Below, one piece after another: positions 16,467 to 25,300 of a stretch of 35,157 bases of DNA (within the stretch, counting starts at the first letter, position 1; each line of letters begins with the position of its first letter). The position numbers and the translations under genes are program-made. Source of the DNA: XBB1006 sp051877515 (GTDB taxonomy: Bacteria > Bacillota > Clostridia > Lachnospirales > Lachnospiraceae); the NCBI GenBank assembly GCA_051877515.1, contig JBJEIY010000027.1, forward strand, positions 1-35,157, given 5' to 3'. The notes beneath the pieces are model-generated. The model worked only from the letters and a program-made list of their open reading frames with translations, did not search any database and was not told the origin of the DNA.

Positions 16467-17357
16467 ATGCAGGACATTAATTATGAACTCTATAAAGTCT
16501 TTTATGAAGTTGCCAGACAGGGCAGCTTTTCCGGTGCGGCCAGAGTACTGTTTGTTTCTCAGTCCGCCGTGAGTCAGTCTGTCAAAACCCTGGAAGAAAA
16601 ACTTGGACAGCCCCTTTTTGTGCGGACTACCAAACAGGTACGGCTTACTCCTGCCGGTGAATTGCTGTTCTCCCATGTTGAACCGGCTCTCCGGCTCATC
16701 GATCAGGGACAGCGACGTATTACCCGGGAGAATACACTGGAGGACGGACAGCTTCACATTGCGGCTTCTGACACCATCTGCCGCTATTTTCTCCTGCCCT
16801 ATCTCAGTCAGTTTCACCGTTCCTATCCCGGCGTTTCCATTAAGGTTACCAACCAAACCTCTTTAAAATGCGTGGATCTGCTTGCTTTGCAGGAAGTGGA
16901 CTGTATTCTTACCAATATGCCCAATTCCCGTCTGGGCCCGGATTTTTCCGTCCGGCAGATCTTAACCTTTTCCGATACTTTCGTTGCAGGCAATGGCTAC
17001 AGCCATCTTCGGGATTGTCCTCTGACACTGGCAGAGTTGCAACAATATCCTATTTTAATGCTGGACTCCAAGAGTACAACCAGTGAATTTTTGCATAATA
17101 TTTTTCTGAAGCAGCATCTTCAGCTGACCCCTGAGATTGAATTAGGAAGCAATGACCTGCTGATTGATCTGGCCAAGATCAATCTGGGCATTGCCTTTGT
17201 GCCGGACTACTGCATCCCGACCAAGTCACCGGATTTGTTTACGGTACAGATCAAAACCCGGCTACCTAAACGGCATCTGGCAGCGGTCACATCCGCCCTG
17301 ATCCCCAATTCTCCGGTGGTGGACGCATTTCTTTCCCTTCTGCCGGAGGAATCCTAG
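16467..17357 (+). CDS. LysR-family transcriptional regulator
   Basis: A 296-residue DNA-binding regulator. The N-terminal helix-turn-helix (about residues 3-62) has FYEVARQGSFSGAARVLFVSQSAVSQSVKTLEEKLGQ, split by the turn near VSQSAVSQ. The effector-binding domain (about 90-290) has the usual LHIAASDTICRYFLLPYL opening. The ATG follows AAGGTGG. It is divergent from purL, but LysR proteins near purL are not a fixed pair, so the target and co-inducer cannot be assigned. It has a strong promoter overlapped by a LysR-type inverted repeat. Confidence 0.88.
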   Translation: MQDINYELYKVFYEVARQGSFSGAARVLFVSQSAVSQSVKTLEEKLGQPLFVRTTKQVRLTPAGELLFSHVEPALRLIDQGQRRITRENTLEDGQLHIAASDTICRYFLLPYLSQFHRSYPGVSIKVTNQTSLKCVDLLALQEVDCILTNMPNSRLGPDFSVRQILTFSDTFVAGNGYSHLRDCPLTLAELQQYPILMLDSKSTTSEFLHNIFLKQHLQLTPEIELGSNDLLIDLAKINLGIAFVPDYCIPTKSPDLFTVQIKTRLPKRHLAAVTSALIPNSPVVDAFLSLLPEES

Positions 17358-17415
17358 TTCGCGCGCCGGAGGTTTCCGGCTCACAGGTCGGCACCGCAAG
17401 GCGGCGTTTCCTTTC

Positions 17416-19761
17416 CTAAAGCTCTCCTTCCCAGAACCGCCGCAGCTTATCTTCTATGGAATCCAGGCTGCAGGTTTCATAGCCTTCCCATTCCCTGGGA
17501 AACAACTCCCGGTTTTCCCTCTGCAGGAATCGTTCATCCAACAACAGGATCACACCTTTATCTTCCATGGTCCGGATCACCCGTCCTGCTGCCTGCTGTA
17601 CCTTGTTCATACCGGGATAGCGGAATGCATGGTCAAATCCGTTTTTGCCTTCCCGTTCAAAATACTGCTTCAGGATTTCTTTCTCATAGGTGACCTGGGG
17701 TAATCCCGTTCCTACGATCACTGCCCCGATCAGCCGGTCATGAACAAGATCTATCCCTTCCGAGAAAATTCCACCCATGACACACAGACCGGTTATCCCT
17801 TCCCCTGTCTGCTGAAAATGTTCCAGAAATTCTTCCCGCATCTGTTCCGTCATATTTGGATTCTGGATCAGATAACGAACCTCTGCCTCCGGATCCATAT
17901 CCAACAGTTTCTCATACACCCGCTGCAAAAAAGCATAGGATGGAAAAAAAACCAGATAATTTCCCCGTTTCACCTCACTTAAGACCCTGATATAAGCGGC
18001 AATCTTCTCATATTCCGCATCATTACGTCTGGTATATTTACTGCTTACATCAGTTGCCACAAACACTGCACTCTGTTCCCTTGCAAAAGCCGTCTTTGCG
18101 TACACTGCATAGGGCTCTTCCTCCTTCGTCAGCATTTCCCTGTAATACTGCACAGGAAGAAGGGTTGCGGAAAAGAACACCGTACTGCGTGCCATTTTTT
18201 CTCTGCTCTCTAATACACCGGATGGATTAACACAGCACAGTTTGATCAGGAATCTTCCATCCTCATCATGCTGGGTATAGGTTACATATTTCTCATCCAT
18301 AATATCGCACATGTTGAGAAAATGTCGCAGTTCAAAATAAAAATCCCGGAAACTGTCCCCAGCGTCAAATCCTGGATGCTCCGTAAAAAAGCGGTCCAGT
18401 TCCCCGGACAGCCTCATCAGCGCAAAAATAAATGGTGAGAAGGTTTCCAACACCTGAAAAGTCTCACATTGCCGCTTGTACTCCAGAAGAATCCTGTTGC
18501 AGGCTTCCAGTGCCCTGGTCACCCGCTTACTATATGAATTCATGAGACGCTTCATTTCCAGAAAAGTTTCTTTGTATAAAACAGCGGAATACATCGCTCT
18601 GGCACGCTCCACAAGATTATGGGCCTCATCTACCAGAAAAATATATTCTCCCCGTATTCCATCCGCAAAAAACCGTTTCAAATACACATTGGGATCAAAT
18701 ACATAATTATAGTCACAGATGACCGCATCGCACCACAAAGAAACATCCAGAGAAAATTCAAAAGGACAAAGCTTTTTTTCTCCGGCAAACTCTGATAATG
18801 CCGTACGGTCATAGATTCCGTCCTTTTCTATCCACTCATATACCGCGTCATTGACACGGTCATAGTATCCCACTGCATAGGGACAATCCTGGGGATTACA
18901 GTTCATCTCCTCCAAGGGACACATTTTTTCCTTGGCTGTAATGATCAGCACTCTTCCCCGGTATCCCTGCTGATACAAAAGTGCAAACGCATCCCTTGCT
19001 GCGGTCCGGGTTATGGTTTTGGCCGTCAGATAAAAGATCTGTTCTGCCAGGTCTTCGCCCACTGCTTTGACTGCCGGATATACGGTACACATGGTTTTTC
19101 CCACTCCGGTAGGCGCCTGGATAAACAACTGCTTTTCCCTTAGAATGGAACGATATACATCCTTCACCAGCTGCTCCTGACCCTCCCGATAGGAAAAGGG
19201 AAAATCCAGTGACTTAATGGACTCCTGTCTTCGCGCTCTGGCTTCCAGGCGAAAATAGATCCATTTCTTATATTCTTCATAAAGTCCGAAAAACCAGTTC
19301 TCCAGTTCTTCATAAGTATACTCTTTCACAAAACGCAGGATCTCTTCCGTATCCAGACTGCAATAGGTCATTTGCACACGGATCCGGGAAAGTTGCTGCA
19401 TTGTTCCATAAAGATATGCATAGCATTTCGCCTGCCCTTCATGCACCGGCACAGGCTCTTTCATCTGGGTCAGATCCTGATAAACTCCTTTGATCTCATC
19501 GATCATGACACCATCATCATCTTCAATGATACCGTCCGCCCGTCCTTCCAGCACAAAGACAAAATCCTTTTCTTCCATGCGCAATTTCAAAGCAACCTCC
19601 GCCCGGTAGCTCCCCTGGGCGGACTGCTGGATCTTTCGATGGATCCTGCTTCCCTGCAGCATGGCATCATTCGGATTCAGATTTCCTCTCCGGTTATCGA
19701 TATCTCCGGTGCGCATTAAAAATTCCACAAAATTACGTACGGATACCCGGATAACAGACAT
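17416..19761 (-). CDS. PD-(D/E)XK nuclease fused to XPD/DinG-type Fe-S helicase
   Basis: A 781-residue DNA-processing enzyme. The N-terminal region (about 1-165) carries a nuclease-like core: LEGRADGII (73-77 GRADG), DEIKG (88-92) and a QAKCYAYL motif at about 110, matching GxxD, (D/E)XK and QxxxY. Then come helicase motifs: Walker A APTGVGKT (216-223), a four-cysteine Fe-S set at 281, 288, 293 and 332, DEAH (378-381), and QQAAGRVIRT with LLLDERF in the C-terminal helicase half. Such proteins are predicted 5'-3' helicases of the DEAD_2 group acting in repair. It starts with TAATG overlap on the preceding hydrolase gene, so it belongs to the envelope operon. Confidence 0.88.
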   Translation of the reverse strand: MSVIRVSVRNFVEFLMRTGDIDNRRGNLNPNDAMLQGSRIHRKIQQSAQGSYRAEVALKLRMEEKDFVFVLEGRADGIIEDDDGVMIDEIKGVYQDLTQMKEPVPVHEGQAKCYAYLYGTMQQLSRIRVQMTYCSLDTEEILRFVKEYTYEELENWFFGLYEEYKKWIYFRLEARARRQESIKSLDFPFSYREGQEQLVKDVYRSILREKQLFIQAPTGVGKTMCTVYPAVKAVGEDLAEQIFYLTAKTITRTAARDAFALLYQQGYRGRVLIITAKEKMCPLEEMNCNPQDCPYAVGYYDRVNDAVYEWIEKDGIYDRTALSEFAGEKKLCPFEFSLDVSLWCDAVICDYNYVFDPNVYLKRFFADGIRGEYIFLVDEAHNLVERARAMYSAVLYKETFLEMKRLMNSYSKRVTRALEACNRILLEYKRQCETFQVLETFSPFIFALMRLSGELDRFFTEHPGFDAGDSFRDFYFELRHFLNMCDIMDEKYVTYTQHDEDGRFLIKLCCVNPSGVLESREKMARSTVFFSATLLPVQYYREMLTKEEEPYAVYAKTAFAREQSAVFVATDVSSKYTRRNDAEYEKIAAYIRVLSEVKRGNYLVFFPSYAFLQRVYEKLLDMDPEAEVRYLIQNPNMTEQMREEFLEHFQQTGEGITGLCVMGGIFSEGIDLVHDRLIGAVIVGTGLPQVTYEKEILKQYFEREGKNGFDHAFRYPGMNKVQQAAGRVIRTMEDKGVILLLDERFLQRENRELFPREWEGYETCSLDSIEDKLRRFWEGEL

Positions 19762-20930
19762 TACCTTTCTTCCTCCTGCTCCGGATCCCGCATCTTATTT
19801 CGCATGGTCCGGTTTCTTTCCCGCACCAGAACCTTCACAACGGCCGTGATGTTTTTTCTGGTCTCCGGATCCAGATGTTTCATCTTACGGATCAACGCAA
19901 TTGCATTACGAAGCGGTTCCTTCTGAATCGCAGATACTGTGGAAAAGCCGGCTTCCATCAATACCAGGAAAATTGCATCCACCGTGATCTTCATCTGCTC
20001 GGTGGTCAGATCCGACAACCAGGCTGTTATGGTGGTATCCAGCTTTCTGCTCTCTTCACTCAGCTGCTCCAGATAGATAAAATGGTTTCCCAGAACTTCC
20101 CAGCTGGTAGCATCATGCTGCATTCCTCCGGTCTGACTGCTGCGGATAATGGTATATTCCTCCTGATGCCCATATAACAACCCTACAATCGAGCTTTCCG
20201 GTACAATGGTACGTACCTTGGGCAGAATCTGCTGATACTGCTCCGACTCAATGATATCTTTTCGAAATCCGGGGCCATCATTATTATAGACCCGGATGAT
20301 CCTTTTCTTTAATTCCTGACTGCACATCACCGATGCATAAACCGCCAGATTCCCTCCCTTGGAGTGTCCTCCCAGAAAAAATTTATGGTTGGGATACTCT
20401 TTTGCGATCAGTTCAAAAAAGGTCAGCGCATCCTTCTGGGCCTGAACATGGGACATATAGCTCATGTTAAAATCTTCCTTCCAGCCCACCAGCGTGTTAT
20501 CCGTTCCCCGATATGCCACAAAAACCACATCCGGTCCCAGCTCCACCGTAAGTGCCGCAAACTGCTTTTCTTCCTTCAGGTCCGTCTGGGAAAAATAGTA
20601 TCCCACATTGCAGTTTTGAAACCGATTGCTTGCCCCCATTCTTTCAAGAACTTTTGTGGCCCGTATCTGCTGGGACTCCATCCGCTGCTGCCTTTTGGGA
20701 GAATACAGGGAAAAAAATCTGTCCGCTGCCTCCTTTACGGTCAGAACCAGTTCACCTTTCGCAACATAATGTTTCTTACTTGTGGCATTTTTGTACCAGC
20801 TGCGGTCTAAAATTCGTTCAAACGGAGCATAACACATCTGTGACAGAATAAGATTATCCACCTCATTAAAAGGTGACTGTTCAAAAGTCAGATCCCCTCT
20901 CCAGTCCAGGTAGTCCAGCATATTCGCCAT
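19761..20930 (-). CDS. Mbeg1-like (DUF2974) alpha/beta hydrolase
   Basis: A 389-residue protein with a lipase-like fold segment. The nucleophile elbow GGHSKGGNLAVYAS (about residues 187-200) has Ser in a G-x-S-x-G context and is preceded by VFVAYRGTDNTLVGWKEDFNM, the oxyanion-strand motif of this family. No signal peptide or membrane segment is seen, so it is predicted cytoplasmic. The C-terminal 70 residues are basic and helix-rich. The substrate is unknown. It sits three bases after the sugar transferase gene and overlaps the helicase start by one base. The hydrolase class is sound; the role is not known. Confidence 0.8.
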   Translation of the reverse strand: MANMLDYLDWRGDLTFEQSPFNEVDNLILSQMCYAPFERILDRSWYKNATSKKHYVAKGELVLTVKEAADRFFSLYSPKRQQRMESQQIRATKVLERMGASNRFQNCNVGYYFSQTDLKEEKQFAALTVELGPDVVFVAYRGTDNTLVGWKEDFNMSYMSHVQAQKDALTFFELIAKEYPNHKFFLGGHSKGGNLAVYASVMCSQELKKRIIRVYNNDGPGFRKDIIESEQYQQILPKVRTIVPESSIVGLLYGHQEEYTIIRSSQTGGMQHDATSWEVLGNHFIYLEQLSEESRKLDTTITAWLSDLTTEQMKITVDAIFLVLMEAGFSTVSAIQKEPLRNAIALIRKMKHLDPETRKNITAVVKVLVRERNRTMRNKMRDPEQEEER

Positions 20931-20933
20931 ACA

Positions 20934-22331
20934 TCACACCTCTTCATTGATTCCTTCACAATTAAGACTCAGTCCGAGACAGTTGTTCTCATTCTTCTCC
21001 TGAAATCCTTCCGAGCTATCCGGCCTGATGACTGCCAATGCCGTCTGAAAGATCAGCTGGATATCCAGCAAAATGGAAAACTGCTCTATATACATCATAT
21101 CCATGATCAATTTATCTTTTGGTGTGGTATTGTATTTTCCCTGAATCTGCGCATAGCCGGTAAGTCCTGCCTTTACCCGCAGGCGGTACTCAAACTCCGG
21201 CAGTTCCTGGGTATACAACTCCACATTTTTAATCATCTCCGGACGCGGTCCCACAAAAGACATTTCCCCCTTCAACACATTATAAATCTGGGGAATTTCA
21301 TCAATTCTCGTTCTTCGGAGGACCTTGCCCACCCTGGTGATCCTGCTGTCATCCTTTGTGGCAGAGCTGCGGTTATCATTCTCTTTCATGGTACGCAGTT
21401 TCAGTACCTGAAAGATCTTGCCACCAATGGTAGCTCTGCTCTGACGGTAAAAGACCGGACCATGATCCTCGATTTTGATAGCAATGGCTGCCACCAGGAT
21501 CAATGGCATCGTCAGGGTCCCCAGGATCACAGACAATACAATGTCCAGAATACGTTTTGCCACCCTCTGCTCATAGGTCAGAGTCCGGCTTAAATAATTG
21601 ATCATAACGGTGTCATCGATCAGATACATCTGTGCGTTGACTTCCATGATATCCTCAATCTCCGGCATCAGATAGAGATTCTTCTGATGGCGGTAGGCGA
21701 TCTTCATGATCTCTGCCCGGTGCTCTGCAGGAACATTACACAAAAACACGGTATCTACAGATTTGATCACTTCTTCCAATCCCGGAATTTTATAGTGACA
21801 GGCACCTGTGATCCTGTATTGTTTTTTCAGACTGGTCACGCATTTTACAACCCGGTTTAAGTCTTCCTGACTGGAAGTAACGATATAACACTTTTCCGGT
21901 TCATGAAGTCTGAAAAATAACCCGTTTCCTCCATAGGTCAACACCACGATCACCAGCAGCTGGATAACCAGTACCAAAAGCACCAACTGCGGATCCCGTA
22001 AACGAAACTCTGAAATCGTTCGTCCATTGGTCCTCATGATCATTAACTGCAGATAGACGATGATATCCGTAAAAAATGTGGCAAACCACAAAGAAAAGAT
22101 AATGGGCTTACTCTTTCTTCTTCCTATATCATATCCGCCATAAGTTCTTACAAACAGCATCTCCAGGATAATAAAAGTTGTAATGATGATACCCATTGTT
22201 CGGGACACATTCACCAGACCACGGTTTTCTCTTCCCATGATCAGCATGAACACCCATAACAGCAGTGCATACAGAACAAATTTTATAAATAGCCAAAAAG
22301 TTTTCTCAAATCTTAAAAATCTCTGTTTCAT
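20934..22331 (-). CDS. Polyprenyl glycosylphosphotransferase (initiating sugar transferase)
   Basis: A 465-residue membrane enzyme that would move a sugar-1-phosphate from a nucleotide sugar onto undecaprenyl phosphate to start a surface polysaccharide. Four hydrophobic segments (about 11-32, 45-62, 78-98, 114-132) are followed by a Rossmann-like domain (about 147-245), a re-entrant helix (261-287) and the catalytic part with KRILDI, LKLRTM, RRTRIDEIPQ, MSFVGPRPE and GLTGYAQIQGKY. This is the WbaP/CpsE/EpsL fold set. No other polysaccharide genes are near, so it is an orphan initiating transferase. It follows the amidase gene by 10 bases. Confidence 0.9.
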   Translation of the reverse strand: MKQRFLRFEKTFWLFIKFVLYALLLWVFMLIMGRENRGLVNVSRTMGIIITTFIILEMLFVRTYGGYDIGRRKSKPIIFSLWFATFFTDIIVYLQLMIMRTNGRTISEFRLRDPQLVLLVLVIQLLVIVVLTYGGNGLFFRLHEPEKCYIVTSSQEDLNRVVKCVTSLKKQYRITGACHYKIPGLEEVIKSVDTVFLCNVPAEHRAEIMKIAYRHQKNLYLMPEIEDIMEVNAQMYLIDDTVMINYLSRTLTYEQRVAKRILDIVLSVILGTLTMPLILVAAIAIKIEDHGPVFYRQSRATIGGKIFQVLKLRTMKENDNRSSATKDDSRITRVGKVLRRTRIDEIPQIYNVLKGEMSFVGPRPEMIKNVELYTQELPEFEYRLRVKAGLTGYAQIQGKYNTTPKDKLIMDMMYIEQFSILLDIQLIFQTALAVIRPDSSEGFQEKNENNCLGLSLNCEGINEEV

Positions 22332-22341
22332 CTCTCTTATC

Positions 22342-25300
22342 TTACATCCCTTTCATGGCATTCATCATTGTTACCAGTGAAACGCCGTAATTTACAGCAG
22401 TTGCCCATCCCATACCATTGGGATTCTCCTTAATTCCCAACCATTCTATGTATTTTGCACAACCCTTGGTCACATACTGATATCTCGGATCCACACATTG
22501 ATAGACAAGTACCGCATTGGCATCTCCATAGGCCTTTAAATGCTGTACCTGTGCCCGCAAGCCTGTTCGCACATCTGCAAAGGAAGCCCCTTTTGCTCCT
22601 CCGCCTACAGCGCCGATTCCTCCGAAATTACACTGGGATGCTTTGACATCTCCGCCAAACTGTAAGTAACCGGTCTCCTTAAACACCTGTGCTGCCAGAA
22701 GATCTGCGCGCACACCTTCAGCAGAAGCTTCTTCTATCATGATCTGCACAAATTCTTCAATGGTTTTCACACCGCCGTATGCTGCATCCGCATAGATCAC
22801 CGGGAACTTCTTTCCGGATTTATTATAATAAGCTATCATCTGTGCCTTGGTTGCTTTGGACACTCCCATGACCTCTGTCAGAACCAGCCTGCCTTCTATG
22901 GTGTTAGAATAGGAGCCGTATTGCACTACACCCGAAACCGTCTTCGTAGCACGCACTCTGTAGGTATAATCCTGATTGACCTGGATCGTGTTATCGATAT
23001 AAGTCAGCGTATCCGCACCGGTAACGGTGGCAATCCTGGTATAAGTATCCTCTCCGGCACCTTTCCTGTATATCATGTACTTCTCTGCATCAGATACTTT
23101 CTCCCAGGTCAGGGTCAGTCCGTTATTCTTATATGTTGCCTTCACAGACAGTTCCGTTACTTTCCCGATGAGTTTCACACTCGTCGCGTAGCCCGGATAA
23201 CTTGTATACTTTCCATCGGATACAGTTACCCGGTAGGAATAACTCTCTCCCGCCGTAAGATTCGCATCCGTATAGGTTGTATCACCCGCTTTAAAAATAC
23301 CCAGGGAACTGTATGCTGTTTGTTGGGGCCGTTTTACCCACAGCTCATAGGATTCTGCCCCTGTAACGCCTTCCCAGCTGATTACATTTTTCGTGGAATT
23401 GTATGCCTGGACCTTGCATTTTTCCACCCCGCTGATCTGGACAGCGCTGTAGCCGGAATGATAAGTTTTATTGTCTTCCGTTACATAAGCACGCAGTTTA
23501 TAATAATAAATCTTTTTTTCTTTGGCTGTCTCGTCTTTGTAACTGACTTTCGTTTCCCCACTTACCGTTGCGATTTTTTGAAAGCTTCCGGTTTTGCCGG
23601 TTTCAGAGCGAAACACCTCATATCCGGAAACATTGGAAGTCTTGTCCCATTTTATATAAACAGCACCCGTGGAACCAACCCTTGCACTGATCAGCTTCGG
23701 TTTTGACAGTGTTGTGGCGGAAACGATCACGGAGGATCCCGTTACGGTGTTTCCGTTTTCCTCTTTGCATCCTACCAGCTTATAATCATATTTTGTCCCC
23801 TCCGAAAGCCCGGTATCCGTGTAGCTTCCCTTGTCTGCTGCTACCGTTGTGATCAGTTTATAGCTGCTTTCACTGGACTTCTTCCGATATACTCTGATCT
23901 TATCGAAGCCCGCAGCCTCTTCCCAGGACAACTTTATGCTTTCCGAACTAACAGGAAGTATGGAAGAAATCTTAAACCCACTGGGCACCACCTTACTAAA
24001 AGGCGTGTAACCATAAACACCATTCTTTTCAAAATATGCCCGCACCTTATAATAATAGGTCTTGGACAGAATAATGCCGGTATCTTCATACTGGAGCTTT
24101 TGTTCACCGATCACTTTTCCTACACGGGTATAGGTTCCTGTTTTCTTATCCGACCGATACACCTGGTAACCGGCGGCACCATTGGTTTTGCTCCATGTTA
24201 TCTGAAGTGCTTTTTCCGAATTCGCGGTAATCCGGCTAATCTGCGGCGCTGCCACGATTGCCCCCTGGGAAGACCGGTAGTTCTTAGCCAGGAAAGAAAG
24301 TTCCTTCTCTTTTCCTACACTATTTTTTACCTTCTCCTTGCGATACGGCCTTACCCGGTAATAATAGGTGGTTCCTGCTTTCAATCCCGTATCCACAAGA
24401 GATGTGGTATCCTTTCCCACACTCTTCACGAACTTATACCCGGAGGCTTTGGTGGTGCTCCGGTACACCTTATATCCGTCCACATTATCCAGTTTCTGCC
24501 AACCGACCCGAATGGAGGTACCGGAATAGGATAGGACTGCTTCAATCACCGTACCGGAAAGAGCCATCTGATCCGCGAAAGAAGTTGTAATCCCTTTCTC
24601 TTCCACACGGTACGCCTGCACCGCATACAGATAAGCATGTCCGCTTTGCGCCTTCTTATCTACATACTGCAATGTATTCCCGCTTACAGTCCCCAGCTTC
24701 TGCTTGTCGCCCATAGTCTCCGATGCCTGTTCCAGACGATAGATATAATATCCATCCGCATTTTTACTGGCTGACCATTCTATTGTCACCGTTCCATCTG
24801 CTTCCGGTTGCGCCTTCGTTACCGTCGGTGTCGTGAGGGATGTTGGGATGGAAGCAATCGTTCCAAGACTTTCTATGATTTTTCCCGTACTCAGCTTTCG
24901 GTATACACGGATATTATACTTATAGGCCGTCTCTTCGTCCACGGTTTCATCCAGATACTTCGTTGTACCGGCCGGAACTTCTGCCAGAAGCTTATACGAA
25001 GAACCTGTCTGGTTTTTCCGATAGATCCGGTAACCGGTCATATCCGACTTTCCTTCCCACTGCAGAAGAAGGGAGGAAGAAGAAACCCGGTCAGCACTTT
25101 TTATCCTGGTTCCCGGCATACGGACTTCAGCATAATAAGAGTATGCTGTCCGGTCTTCCAGGACATGATATGCACGCACCTTATAATAATAGGTTTTTCC
25201 TCCTGTACTCCGATCCGTAAAGCTCTTGTCCGTGACCTTACCAACCTCTTGGAATGTTCCGGTGGGGCTGTCTGAACGCGCCACCTGGTAGCCTGTTGCA

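Noticed and set aside
17358..17415. GC-rich inverted repeats between the LysR gene and the helicase gene, considered as a bidirectional terminator
   Set aside because: The stems are short (6 bp GCCGGA/TCCGGC, then CCGC/GCGG) and neither strand has a clear U tract. Termination is possible but not supported well enough to call.
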